A DNA stretch of 18,049 nucleotides from an uncultured Oscillospiraceae bacterium (GTDB lineage: Bacteria > Bacillota_A > Clostridia > Oscillospirales > Oscillospiraceae), in the NCBI GenBank assembly GCA_910579155.1, contig CAJTTS010000068.1:1-18049 (forward strand), read 5' to 3'. The position numbers and the translations under genes were made by a program. Positions 4,740-14,454 of this stretch are shown here, piece after piece. The notes below the pieces were generated by a model. It had not been told where the DNA came from. It was given only the letters and a program-made list of their open reading frames with translations, and did no database searches. Numbering within the stretch: the first letter of the stretch is position 1; each line of letters begins with the position of its first letter.

Positions 4740-7700
4740 TCAATAGGTCATGACAAAGTGGAGGATCACCGCTGCCTCCGCCCGGGTGATGGACATGCGG
4801 GGATTCAACATGCCGTTGCTGCCGTTGACCGCGCCCATCTGCACCAGGGTGCTCACCGCGTCCCTGGCATAGCCGGACACCGAGCCGCCATCGGGGAAGC
4901 CGTTCAGGATGGTGGTTGAGGCGGAGCCGTGAATCTTGCCCGCCGCCTCCATGGCGTTTTTGACCATGACCATGGCGTCCTGCCGGGTAATGGGGCTGTT
5001 GGGCATGAAGTTTCTGCCGTCTCCGTTGACGATACCCATCTGCTTGGCGGCGGACACCGCCTGGGCATAGTAGGCGTTGGCGGGCACGTCGGCGAAGCCG
5101 GGGTTGGCGGCATTCCCGCCGCGGAAGTTGAAGATCCGGTACAGCATGAGGATGAAGTCGCCCCGGCGGATCTGGAGGCTGGGACCGTAGGTGGAGGAGG
5201 TCATGCCGTTAGTTACCCTGTTCTGGTAAAGGTAGTCCACCGACGCGGCCGCCCAGCCGTAATTGGACAGGTCGGTGAAGTAGCCGGAGCCGGAGGCCGC
5301 CGAGATACGGAAGGTGATCTGGCCGGACATCTTCTCGCCGCTGGTGCTGTATGCGATATAGGTGGCGGTGGCGTCCCCTGTGAACCGGCCCCTGGGCACA
5401 AAGCTGAGCTGGTCGATGCTGGGGGAGCCGGAGGCGTAGTACTTCACCCCGGTGGTGATCTGGGCGCCGGTGCCGTAGCCGCTGTAGTTGGAGTAGATGC
5501 GCCCGGCGCTGTCGCTGGGCAGGCCGGTAAACTCAATGTAGGACAGCGGTTTGGTGAAGATGCCGCAGGCCCCGCTGATACGGGAGGAGGACAACCGGTA
5601 GGAGTTGGCGGTGGTCCCGGTATAGTAAATGGTGTTGGGGTTGACCTGAATGGTGATTTCACCGGTATAGGACCTGCCGTTGGCGCTGTAGCCGGTGTAC
5701 GGGATGCGCACGACGCCCGTGAAAGAGGCGTTGGCCAGGAAGGAGATGTTGCCAATCAACAGCGCGGAACTGGTGGTGCCGATGCGGTAGAAAGACTGGG
5801 CGGTGGAAACGTTGTTATAATAGGCGCTGTTTCCCGTGCGGTAGCGCAGGGTGCCCTGGCTGCTGGAGGGCAGGGAGTTGAAGCGGATATAGCTCAGATC
5901 CACGCCCATGGCGGCGCGGAAGGCGTTGTTGAACGCGGTGGCGTTCAGGTTCACCGAGGAGCCGCTGTTGACCGTGTAGTCATAATACGTGGTGTCTGTG
6001 CCCGGCCGGGTGCCTCCCTCGCCCACATAGACCGTACCGGTGAAGGTGGTACCCCGGGTGCTGTAACCGGTGTAGGCGATGGCGGTCTGGCCGGAGGAGG
6101 TGGTGGCGGGGACGAAGGAGACGCCGCTCAGGGACGGTGTGCCCGACACGTAGTAGCTGGTGGTGGACTCCACAGCGCTGTCATAGTTGCCGAAGCTCCG
6201 GTAATTATAGAACAGGGTGCCTTCACTGGAGTTGGGAAGGTCGAAGCGGACGTAAGACAGGGTCTCGCCGATGGTACGCAAACTGGCGCCGGCAAAGTCG
6301 GCGGCCAGGAACGTGGCCCAACCGTCCTGGGGGGCGGAGTAATAGATGTCGGCGGGATCGCTGGTGCCGGCCGCAGCGTTGACGTTGATGGTCACCACGC
6401 CAGAGGTACCGTTGTTGTTGGAATCCACGGCCCGGTAGCTGATCTTCACCGCGCCGCTGTAGCCGTGGGCGGGGACAAAGGTCACGTCGCTGATGTTGGG
6501 TTTTCCGTTGCGGTTATACTGGGTGGTGGACGCCACCTTCTGGCCGGGATGGGTGTCGTTGGTGTAATTTTCGTACAGGGTGCCCACGCTGGACTGGGGA
6601 GGCGCGAAGGTCACGTATTTCAGGGTGCGGCCCGTCCGGTTGACGCAGATGGCGTTGAAGTCGTCCGCCAGGAAGGTGACCGGGGCGGCGTTGGAGGTAT
6701 AGGTCACATCGCTGTTGCCCTCGCCCAGGCCGGTGACCTTGATCGAGATGATGCCGGAGATGGGCTGGCCGTTGGCGTAACCGACGTAGCCGATCCGGGC
6801 CTCGCCGCTGAAGGTCTTGGCAGGCACGAAGGACAGCGCACCGACATACTCGGCGGCGGGGGTGGCGCGGTTGACGTAGTACCGCTCCTTCATGGACACG
6901 CCGGAGCCGGTGTCCGCGTCGGAGGTGTAGCTGTTGTAGACCACACCCTGAGTGGGGGAGATGAAGATGCCGGTGATATACTCCATCTGGCTGGCCCCGG
7001 CCCGGTCCCGGGCGATGTTGTTCATCTGGCTGATGACGCTGCTGGTGCCCAGCTTGATGGCGTTGCCCGCGTTGGCGCTGCCCGCGTTCACGATGGTGCC
7101 GGGGTCCTCGGTGACGGTGACGGTGCAGGAGGCCTTGTACTTCCCGTCCCGGGTGGTGGCGGTGAGGGTGGCGGTGCCCTTGCTGGAGGCGTTAACCGTG
7201 CCGTTTTCAATGGAGGCGACGCTGTTGTCGCTGGAGGTCCACCGCACGCTGGTGGCGGTGGTGCCCGCCGCCTCGCCGTAGGCGTTGGCGATGGTCAGGG
7301 ACTTGGCCTCGCCCTCGTACAGAAGTAAAGAGGAGTCGGTGAGGGTGATGCCGGAGACCACCACCGTCAGCTTGTCGCTGAGGGGTTCGCCGTCCGCGCC
7401 CAGCACAGGCTGTCTGGTGGTGCTGTCGTACACTGTGGCGGTAACGGTGGCCTGACCCGCGGGGCGGGCGATGGGGATGGTCAGCTCCGCGCTGGTGGAG
7501 CGGGTGGCGTTGGCGGCGACGGTGACGATGGAGGTGTCGCTGCTGTTCCAGACAATGTAGGTGTTGGTATTGGAGGGGGTGACTTCAACAGATACGGTCC
7601 TGGTCCGGCCTTCGCCCTCGTCGAATTGGGTGTACAGCCCGCCGAGAACGGGGTCGGATTCAATGTCGTCGTTTTTGTTGTCCACAAACGCGACGCTCTC

Positions 7701-8960
7701 GGCCTTGGCCGTGACGGTGACCTTGAACTGGACGGTCAGCAGGGTGTTGTCCTTTTTTTGGGCCGTGGCGGTGATGGTGGCCTCCCCCGGTGCGACAGCG
7801 GTAACCGTGCCGTTGGTGGAGTCCACCGTGACGGCCGACGTGTTGTCGGAGGTCCAGGTGACATTGGCCGTGGCGGGGCTGACGTTGACGGCCAACTGAG
7901 TTTTTTCGCCGGAAGACAGGGAGAGCGTGGTGGGACCGCCTGCCGTCATGGTGTTGGCAAACGAGCTGTTCGGGTCGCTGACAGTCACATTGAGGGTTTT
8001 CTTCACCTCGACGCCGTTGACGCCCTTTGCGGTAGCGGTGACGGTGGTCCGGCCCACGCCTATGGCCTGGAGGGTAACGCTCTTACCGTTCGCCGGTGCC
8101 ACTGTCACCACTTTTTCGTTGCCGCTCTTCCATGTAAGGGTGGCGGTGCCGGGCGTCAGCGTCGCTGTGATCGGGAAGGTCTGGCCGGTCATCAGGGACG
8201 GGACGCTGTCTACGGACAGGGAGAGCTCGGGCGAGTCGGCGTCGAGGACCGTCAGCGCCCAGGACCTGGATATGGCGGGGTTATCCTGCGACTGGGCATA
8301 GACAACGATACTTCCCGCTTTTTTGGGCGTTACAAGGCCGCTGCCGCTCACCGTGGCAATGTCCCCGTTCACATCGCTGCTGGACCAGGTGACGCCCGGG
8401 TTGGAGGCGTTACTCGGCTCAACCACGAGATACTGGCTCAAAGCCAGCGTTTCGTTGGTTTTGATCGTGGAAGGCGCGCCCACAAAGCTCAGCCCGGTGA
8501 CGGGCGCGTAGGTGACCGTCACAGTACAGGCCGCAGTGGCGGGAGCGCTTGTCTTGGTTATCGTTTCTGGGATGTTCGGATCAGGGTTATCCGGATCATG
8601 GGCCGGGTTGGGCTCTTCCCACGTACAAACAGCGGTCACCGTAATGGTGGCCGTGGCGGGGTCTCTGCTCTGGGTAACAGGAGCAACGGTTGCGGTGTTG
8701 TCGCCGCTGGGGGAGGAGACGCTTGCGACGGCGGGGTCATCGATACTCCAGGTATACTCGACCGTGCCTCCGTCGGGGACATCGGCAGGGGTCGCCGTCA
8801 GGGTGGCGGGGTCGCCGTTGACCGTCAGGTCCAGCGTTGAGGGCAGGGTAACGCCAAAGGCGTCTCCCGGCGCCGCCCACGCGGTGGGAACCGCCATGGG
8901 CAGAACCAGGGCCAGGGCCAGGAACAGTGCGCCTGCGCGGCGCAAAAAATTGTATTTCAT
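4740..8960 (-). CDS. Large surface protein: Ig-like domains, five repeats, C-terminal SLH
   Basis: This 1406-residue secreted protein starts with a signal peptide (two Arg, then a Leu/Ala core; likely cut after AWA at 29). Residues about 30-620 are about six bacterial Ig-like modules of the Big_2 kind, each with a pattern such as VTWTSDNTSAVTVDSTNG and ATITATA. Residues about 621-1225 are five tandem repeats of 117-129 residues that I do not recognise, sharing LSYIxF, GTLxxNY, YYxxGxPSI, LSFVPA and IxYxGYSxxG. Residues 1226-1406 are three SLH domains (RRGD, TRQD, and TRAE at 1392-1395) that should anchor it to the secondary cell-wall polymer. It is probably an S-layer-like or adhesive protein. 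AAGGAG lies seven bases before the ATG. It follows the 1789-residue SLH gene by 78 bases and precedes a PilZ gene by 36. Confidence 0.92.
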   Translation of the reverse strand: MKYNFLRRAGALFLALALVLPMAVPTAWAAPGDAFGVTLPSTLDLTVNGDPATLTATPADVPDGGTVEYTWSIDDPAVASVSSPSGDNTATVAPVTQSRDPATATITVTAVCTWEEPNPAHDPDNPDPNIPETITKTSAPATAACTVTVTYAPVTGLSFVGAPSTIKTNETLALSQYLVVEPSNASNPGVTWSSSDVNGDIATVSGSGLVTPKKAGSIVVYAQSQDNPAISRSWALTVLDADSPELSLSVDSVPSLMTGQTFPITATLTPGTATLTWKSGNEKVVTVAPANGKSVTLQAIGVGRTTVTATAKGVNGVEVKKTLNVTVSDPNSSFANTMTAGGPTTLSLSSGEKTQLAVNVSPATANVTWTSDNTSAVTVDSTNGTVTAVAPGEATITATAQKKDNTLLTVQFKVTVTAKAESVAFVDNKNDDIESDPVLGGLYTQFDEGEGRTRTVSVEVTPSNTNTYIVWNSSDTSIVTVAANATRSTSAELTIPIARPAGQATVTATVYDSTTRQPVLGADGEPLSDKLTVVVSGITLTDSSLLLYEGEAKSLTIANAYGEAAGTTATSVRWTSSDNSVASIENGTVNASSKGTATLTATTRDGKYKASCTVTVTEDPGTIVNAGSANAGNAIKLGTSSVISQMNNIARDRAGASQMEYITGIFISPTQGVVYNSYTSDADTGSGVSMKERYYVNRATPAAEYVGALSFVPAKTFSGEARIGYVGYANGQPISGIISIKVTGLGEGNSDVTYTSNAAPVTFLADDFNAICVNRTGRTLKYVTFAPPQSSVGTLYENYTNDTHPGQKVASTTQYNRNGKPNISDVTFVPAHGYSGAVKISYRAVDSNNNGTSGVVTINVNAAAGTSDPADIYYSAPQDGWATFLAADFAGASLRTIGETLSYVRFDLPNSSEGTLFYNYRSFGNYDSAVESTTSYYVSGTPSLSGVSFVPATTSSGQTAIAYTGYSTRGTTFTGTVYVGEGGTRPGTDTTYYDYTVNSGSSVNLNATAFNNAFRAAMGVDLSYIRFNSLPSSSQGTLRYRTGNSAYYNNVSTAQSFYRIGTTSSALLIGNISFLANASFTGVVRIPYTGYSANGRSYTGEITIQVNPNTIYYTGTTANSYRLSSSRISGACGIFTKPLSYIEFTGLPSDSAGRIYSNYSGYGTGAQITTGVKYYASGSPSIDQLSFVPRGRFTGDATATYIAYSTSGEKMSGQITFRISAASGSGYFTDLSNYGWAAASVDYLYQNRVTNGMTSSTYGPSLQIRRGDFILMLYRIFNFRGGNAANPGFADVPANAYYAQAVSAAKQMGIVNGDGRNFMPNSPITRQDAMVMVKNAMEAAGKIHGSASTTILNGFPDGGSVSGYARDAVSTLVQMGAVNGSNGMLNPRMSITRAEAAVILHFVMTY

Positions 8961-8995
8961 GATCGTACTCCTTCGCGCGGTTTGATTTCAAAGCT

Positions 8996-9023
8996 GGGAG
9001 CGGGCGGGGTTCCGCCCGCTCCC
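8996..9023 (-). terminator. GC-rich hairpin between the two SLH genes
   Basis: GGGAGCGGGCGG (8996-9007) pairs perfectly with 9012-9023 around a four-base loop. It lies 15 bases past the stop of the upstream SLH gene. On the minus strand only a few scattered T residues follow, so full termination is doubtful; it may be a partial terminator or an RNA-stability element that sets the ratio of the two surface proteins. No promoter is evident in the 78-base gap. Confidence 0.5.
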
Positions 9024-9038
9024 GCGGTTGCGTGGGGG

Positions 9039-12000
9039 TTAACGGTAGTTGGGGGCCTTCAGGTTGTCGGAGACGTCCTTCGTCCATGTGCCGCCCTGGT
9101 TGGTGGGGCCGCTGACGGTGCAGGTAATGCTGCCGCCGCCGATAGCGCCGATGGACCGGTTCCATTTGCTACACAGCTCGCTGGGCAGGTCAATGGAGAA
9201 GCTGTTGCCCATGCCCATGATGGTGAAGACCATTTGCGAGGTCTCCGCGTAACTGCTCGCTTCGTATATCTGAACCTTACTGCCGGTGGGCATGATCATG
9301 ACGCCGCCCAGCGGGCGGAAGCCGGTGAGTCCGCTTCCGGAGTCGTTTTTGGGCGTGTTGGCCATGGGGAGGATGCCGGAGCTGCCGCTGGCGGCGGGCA
9401 GGTACAGCGCCTTGTCGAAGTTGATGGTCACGCTGCCGGACATCCAGGTTCCGTCGTAGATGATATTGCCGACACTGACGCTGGTGATCCGCGGGGGCTC
9501 GTCGTTCACCACCTGGAGGCCGGTGAGGGCGCGGAACGCCCGGGGGCCCTCCGCCGAGGTGTAGGCCACGGCTACGCAGACATAGAAGGCGTTGTCGTCC
9601 AGCTCGGATTGGCTGAATTCCGTGTCGTCGTGTCCCCACGTGTTGCCGTCCTTCGGGACCTCAACCGGGCCCCAGTTGCCGTAGAAGGTGTTGCCGATGA
9701 CGTCGCCGGAGCCGTTTTCCACGATGTCCTGAATCCGCTGCTTCAATTCAGCGGAGGCAAATTCGTCGAACACGGAGCCGTTGTTGCTGTTGCCCGCAGG
9801 GTAGTAGTCCTGGAGGGCGTTCAAAACCGTATAGGTTGGCGCATCATATCCGCTGCCGGTGGGAAGTGTCTTGGTCGAGTCGATGTTCCCGGTCTTACTG
9901 AACTGTTCGGCAAAGACAACTCGCGTCGCGTCCGTCAGGCTGCTTGCCAGCAGCAGGCGGGCCTGCACCTGGGCGGTGCGGTCCACCCAGGCGGTCACGT
10001 TGACGCTGCCCGCGTTGGTCAGGCGCAGAATGGGCCGCTCCGCGGGCTCCGTGACGAAGTAGAAGCCCGAGGCAAAGGTGGCCAGGGATTCCGAGGTGGA
10101 GCCCTGGGGAGCCATGCAGAGGAGGTAAATGGTGTTGGGGGACAGCGCCTTCTCAAACCGGACGGCCGCCGCCGTGGTGGCCGACGCAGTGGTGCCGGTG
10201 CCCTTGACCGCGCCCTCGCCAAAGCTGGTGCCGGTGAGCTTGACCGCGCTGGGGGCGGACAGGTTGACAAGCGACGTATGGCTGGTATCGGGATAGGGGA
10301 TGGGGTTAAGGTTGTTGGGGTCGCCCCGGGTTACGCCGTCCTGCAAATACACGGCCTCCAGGTTCTCAAAGTCGACTACCTTGACGCCGGGCTCCGCCAG
10401 GAACAGACTGAGCGACTGCCCGGCGGCAGGTGTGACGGGGGCACCATTCTTTTCGAATTTCACGTTTGTGAGGGGGACGGCCACGCAATGGACGGTGCCG
10501 GGGCGGTCCATGGTCACGTTGACCTGGGGCATCGTGTCGCTGTTGACGATGGAGAGGCGCTCAATGGTGGGCTCCTGGCTGTCGGTAAAGCGCACCCTCA
10601 ACAGCCGGTGCTCCGGGTTGCTGATGGGGGACAGGCCGTCGTCCGGCGCCACCAGGGAGTTGTAGTATTCCTCGTAAGAGACGCCGGTGGGCGGGGTAAA
10701 CTTCAGGTCGTTGATCCGGTTCTCGGCGCCCGACACAAAGGTGATGCGGAACTGGATGGTCTCGTTCCACACATTGGCCTGATCCTGCTGGCCGTATCGG
10801 CCGTCGCTCACCTTGTCCACGTGGATGACGTATTCACAGTCGATTATATTTTTCTGCAGGTCCGGTGTGGTCTGCTTGATGTTGCCGAACAGGCTGGTGT
10901 AGCTGAACACGCTGGTGGAGTCCGTCTTGGACGCGCCGATGATCTTGCCGGAGCCCTCCTTGGTCCAGGTCGCGTCCTCAAGAGGGGCTCCCGTTTCGCT
11001 CCAGGAGTTGGCGTTGGAGGTGCTCCAGGGGGTGAGGGTGCCCGATGCGGTTCTGGGCCGGGAGTACAGAGTAAACTCGATGTTGGTGTCCGACCAGATC
11101 AGCATGTCGTAACAGATGTTGGGGTCAACATTGCTGGCGGCGGGATGGACCCAGAAGGACACGTCCACACGGGAGGGATCGTTGGCTGTGGCGTTTGCCG
11201 TATCAATGTTGTTATCCGCGGCGCCGTTGCCGAGGGTGACATAGTGGCTCACCCGGTTGGAACCGATCTCCTTGGCCGGGATGCCGCCGTTGTTGGTGGC
11301 GTCCGGCGTAGAGGTGAAGATGGTTTTGCCGTTCTCATCCTTTGCCATGGCCATCCAGGCAGGGCGCTGGGTGCCCTCGTTCACATCGACCTGGGCGGAG
11401 GCGACGCGGAACTCCTCTACCCGGAAGCAGGCGTTGGAGTTGTATTCCATAGCGTTGGGAGGGACCGCGCAGTCATAGATGTTTTGCAGCTCAAAATGGT
11501 AGGTGGTGCCGCTGGTGAGGTTCGCACCGTAGACGGGCACGGTCTCGCCGTTGCTGTTCGTGGTGGTGAGGCCGGTAATGTGGGGGAAGGTGATATACAT
11601 CTTCCCGCCATCCTTGACCACCTTGGCATAGCGGTAGTCCAGGACGTTGGGTACGTCAGTGGCCGGATTCTGGTCCGAGGCCACCTCCGTATCGGTGCCG
11701 GAGTAGAGCTTGATGCTATTGTACAGCGCTTCGGCCAGAGCCTCCCGGGCGGTTATGACGTCTTCGTTCTGCTCGGGGTCCTCACCGTCGGGCACGTCGG
11801 CCAGGGCCTTCTCCACAGCCTGATACATGGAGAGGAAGTAGTTGCTGCGGTCCCGGCTGGCGCCGCTCTGGACGGGCTCGGAGAAGACCAGGGTGATGTC
11901 GGTGTCCGCCAGCGGGTGAATCCGGTCGTTGGTGCCGTAGCTGCTGAAGGTCTGCTCCACAAACAAGGGGGCGGTCTGATCGACCACGTTCACCTCCAGG

Positions 12001-14408
12001 AAGCCGATGTCGTCGGACAGGTTCCCCTCGTCGTCCTCACCGACGTAGTACAGCACGAAGGAGGAGGTGTTGTAAACCTCCGGATCCAGCCCCTGGGTGG
12101 CGGCTGAGAGGATGCGGGTGAGGGTGTTTGCGCCGGTAACGGGCGTGGAGCCGCTGACAATGGCCCCGGTGCCGGAGACAAGGCGAATCTTCTCGCCCAG
12201 CGCGATGTCCTCGTCGTCGTACAGCAGGGTGGTAGTGGTGAGGTCGTCGTAGGCCAGGAACAACTGCTTCTCATGGGTCTCGTCGGTGACGATGCCCCAG
12301 TGGAGCTGGCCGGTCTCGTTCATGGTGAAGGAGGCCTCCACAGAGGTGGCGGTGCCGCCGGTCTGCTTCATGTCGTTGACGATGGGCGGAGTCTCGTCGG
12401 GGATGTAGATGGGCACGCGGTAGACCTGGGAGCTCTGGGCCCCGTCGTGGTCGGTGAGCCACAGATAGGCCACATAATTGGTCTTTTCCTTCAGCACGCC
12501 CCGGTTGACATTGACGGACTGGCTGGCGTTCTTGACCACGTCCATGGAGCCGTAGCCCAGGTTGCCGGTGATGGCGTTGGCCTTGAACTGGGCGGCGGTG
12601 GGGGCGGCGGCCCCTTCGGGCAGCAGGGCCCAGTACAACTGGCAGCTCTTGTTGGGGGTGCCGGTGACCTGAGCGGTCTTGGTGGTGTGCATGGTGACGG
12701 TGGGGCCGCTGATGAAGGCGGGCACAGTGCCGTCGGGAGTGGCGAAGGCGGTGACCTTCACGGGGCTGCGCTTGTCTCGGCCGTCCACCAGGATGGCGCT
12801 GATGTAATAGGAGCCGTCCTGGGTCAGGCCGGTGAGCTCGGCGGTGTATTCGGTGTTGGCGGCGGTGGCGTTGATCGTACCGGCCTGGATGATCTTGCCT
12901 CCGTAGGAGGGATTTTCAATCAGGTCGTCCTCGCTGACGGAGCCGTCGGCCACGGCGGAGATGGCCCAATAGATGGTGCCGGGCTTATTGACGCTGAACA
13001 CCAGGGTGGCGGAGGTGGGGGCGATGTTCTTGGCCTTGGGGTAGCCCGCCAGCAGCCTGGGCTCGGAGGAGGCCTGGGCGGCCTGGGAGCTGTTCATCTC
13101 GGAGCCGTTGATGTCCGCGTCGATGCCCGGACGGATGGTAATGTTGTCAGGCAACTGCTCCACGGTGGAGCCGGCGGCGCCCACGTTCAGGTCCTTGATG
13201 TCGCCCTCGCCGGTGACGTTGGTGGCCACGTCCAGGTCCAGCTCATCCACCCGGGCGTCGCCGTCCACCAGGACGGAGGATCCGGTGGCCTTCTCGTCGA
13301 TGGTGACCTTGTCGGCCACGCCCTGGACAACCTGGAGCTCGGAGTCGGGGGTCTGGTTGACGACCTCCTTGATATTGCCCGCCAACTGGAGCAGGCTGCC
13401 GCCGTCCTGAATGATCTTCCACAGGCCGTAGCCGGGCAGGGAGGAGTCGTCCACATAGGCGCTGGTGCGCACGGTGGTGGTGTTGATGTCGGTGTTGCCC
13501 TCCGCGCGGATGGTGACGAACTGGCCGCTGATGTTGTCCACGGTCATGTTCTTGGCCTTGACGTTGCGCAGCACGATACTGCTCTGGGCGGAGTTGCTCT
13601 CGCCCGAGCCGCTGACAATGATCTCGCCCAGCACGGTGACGTTTTCCAGCAGCACGTCGCCCAGGTCGATGCCGCCGGTGAGGTAGAGGTTGCCGGTGAT
13701 CACGCCGTCACGCAGCTTCACGCCGGAGGTGTTGACGGTGACGTTGCCGTACACGTTGCCCAGGGTGTGGTCGCCCGCCTCCTGGATGGGGGTGCCGATG
13801 GCGCGCACCAGCATGGCGGCCACCTCGCCCCGGGTGATGTTGTTCTGAGGCCGGAAGGAGCCGTCGCTGTAGCCGCCGAGGATGCCGTTCTCGGTGGCGG
13901 CGCCCACCAGGCCCCGGCTCCAGTCGCTGAGGGTGCGGGTATCGGAGAAGCCCAGGGTTTCGCCCACGGTCTCCTGGAGCATCATGTTCCGGGCCAGCAG
14001 CACCGCCGCCTGCTCGCGGGTCAGCGGGGAGTTGGGGGAGGCGGCGGTGGGGGAAGTGCCCTTGAAATAGCCCACGTTATAGGCAATGTCGATATCCTCG
14101 TTATACCAGTCCCGGGTACGCACGTCGGTGAAGGGGTGCCCGGCCAATCTGGTATAGCCGTAAGCGCGGTTCATCATGGTGACGAATTCCGCACGGGTAA
14201 TGGAGCGCTCAGGGGCCATGTTGCCGTTGATATCGCCCCGCATGACGCCCCATTCCGTCAGGGTTTCCACATAGGGGTCGGCCCAGTGCGCCTGGGCGGT
14301 CACAACGGTGGAGGGCAGCAGCCCAAGCAGAAGCGCCAGGGTCAGGATGCCTGCCAGGCCCCGGCGCAACCGGTTTGAGACGGTGGGTTTTGTGTGTTGC
14401 TTGCTCAT
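9039..14408 (-). CDS. Very large SLH surface protein with beta-helix and FN3-like modules
   Basis: This 1789-residue protein begins with a signal peptide (Arg-rich start, Leu-rich core, likely cut after TAQA at 40). Three SLH domains follow at about 41-90, 91-150 and 152-212, with TRAE at 71-74, TREQ at 130-133 and TRGE at 192-195. Residues about 215-435 have short regular beta strands (GNVYGNVTV, DGVITGNLYL, NVTVLGEIIV) typical of a beta-helix. After a Ser/Ala linker come FN3-like modules from about 460, recurring around NKPGTIYWAI, NKSCQLYWAL and NETGQLHWGI, then an SbsA-like Ig module with VFSEPV near 841-846. The rest is beta-rich repeats with a last Ig-like module up to the end. It is probably a wall-anchored structural or adhesive protein. 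The ATG at 14408 has AAAGGA upstream. The shadow frames on the other strand are long but not genes. Confidence 0.92.
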   Translation of the reverse strand: MSKQHTKPTVSNRLRRGLAGILTLALLLGLLPSTVVTAQAHWADPYVETLTEWGVMRGDINGNMAPERSITRAEFVTMMNRAYGYTRLAGHPFTDVRTRDWYNEDIDIAYNVGYFKGTSPTAASPNSPLTREQAAVLLARNMMLQETVGETLGFSDTRTLSDWSRGLVGAATENGILGGYSDGSFRPQNNITRGEVAAMLVRAIGTPIQEAGDHTLGNVYGNVTVNTSGVKLRDGVITGNLYLTGGIDLGDVLLENVTVLGEIIVSGSGESNSAQSSIVLRNVKAKNMTVDNISGQFVTIRAEGNTDINTTTVRTSAYVDDSSLPGYGLWKIIQDGGSLLQLAGNIKEVVNQTPDSELQVVQGVADKVTIDEKATGSSVLVDGDARVDELDLDVATNVTGEGDIKDLNVGAAGSTVEQLPDNITIRPGIDADINGSEMNSSQAAQASSEPRLLAGYPKAKNIAPTSATLVFSVNKPGTIYWAISAVADGSVSEDDLIENPSYGGKIIQAGTINATAANTEYTAELTGLTQDGSYYISAILVDGRDKRSPVKVTAFATPDGTVPAFISGPTVTMHTTKTAQVTGTPNKSCQLYWALLPEGAAAPTAAQFKANAITGNLGYGSMDVVKNASQSVNVNRGVLKEKTNYVAYLWLTDHDGAQSSQVYRVPIYIPDETPPIVNDMKQTGGTATSVEASFTMNETGQLHWGIVTDETHEKQLFLAYDDLTTTTLLYDDEDIALGEKIRLVSGTGAIVSGSTPVTGANTLTRILSAATQGLDPEVYNTSSFVLYYVGEDDEGNLSDDIGFLEVNVVDQTAPLFVEQTFSSYGTNDRIHPLADTDITLVFSEPVQSGASRDRSNYFLSMYQAVEKALADVPDGEDPEQNEDVITAREALAEALYNSIKLYSGTDTEVASDQNPATDVPNVLDYRYAKVVKDGGKMYITFPHITGLTTTNSNGETVPVYGANLTSGTTYHFELQNIYDCAVPPNAMEYNSNACFRVEEFRVASAQVDVNEGTQRPAWMAMAKDENGKTIFTSTPDATNNGGIPAKEIGSNRVSHYVTLGNGAADNNIDTANATANDPSRVDVSFWVHPAASNVDPNICYDMLIWSDTNIEFTLYSRPRTASGTLTPWSTSNANSWSETGAPLEDATWTKEGSGKIIGASKTDSTSVFSYTSLFGNIKQTTPDLQKNIIDCEYVIHVDKVSDGRYGQQDQANVWNETIQFRITFVSGAENRINDLKFTPPTGVSYEEYYNSLVAPDDGLSPISNPEHRLLRVRFTDSQEPTIERLSIVNSDTMPQVNVTMDRPGTVHCVAVPLTNVKFEKNGAPVTPAAGQSLSLFLAEPGVKVVDFENLEAVYLQDGVTRGDPNNLNPIPYPDTSHTSLVNLSAPSAVKLTGTSFGEGAVKGTGTTASATTAAAVRFEKALSPNTIYLLCMAPQGSTSESLATFASGFYFVTEPAERPILRLTNAGSVNVTAWVDRTAQVQARLLLASSLTDATRVVFAEQFSKTGNIDSTKTLPTGSGYDAPTYTVLNALQDYYPAGNSNNGSVFDEFASAELKQRIQDIVENGSGDVIGNTFYGNWGPVEVPKDGNTWGHDDTEFSQSELDDNAFYVCVAVAYTSAEGPRAFRALTGLQVVNDEPPRITSVSVGNIIYDGTWMSGSVTINFDKALYLPAASGSSGILPMANTPKNDSGSGLTGFRPLGGVMIMPTGSKVQIYEASSYAETSQMVFTIMGMGNSFSIDLPSELCSKWNRSIGAIGGGSITCTVSGPTNQGGTWTKDVSDNLKAPNYR

Positions 14409-14438
14409 GTGTCGTCCGTTCCTTTCTGGCGCGGCGGG

Positions 14439-14454
14439 CGGGGAGCCTTCCCCG
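14439..14454 (-). other. Leader hairpin before the 1789-residue SLH gene
   Basis: CGGGGA (14439-14444) pairs with TCCCCG (14449-14454) around four bases, about 30 bases before the ATG at 14408. It lies in a 110-base gap behind the PilZ gene. No T-run follows on the minus strand, so it is not a normal terminator. A weak promoter may lie near 14490-14510, but I could not define good boxes. Confidence 0.3.

Noticed and set aside
4929..7328. 799-codon plus-strand frame over the 1406-residue SLH gene
   Set aside because: Its product is Gly/Val/His/Asp-rich with no domains, the pattern made by reading GC-rich codons backwards; the minus-strand gene has signal peptide, Ig-like and SLH domains.
8982..12107. 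1041-codon plus-strand frame over the 1789-residue SLH gene
   Set aside because: Same shadow composition, no ribosome site, no recognisable domains, and opposite to a clear gene.
12273..14378. 701-codon plus-strand frame over the SLH end of the 1789-residue gene
   Set aside because: It reads as Gly/Val/Asp/His-rich low complexity and lies opposite TRAE-type SLH domains and a signal peptide.
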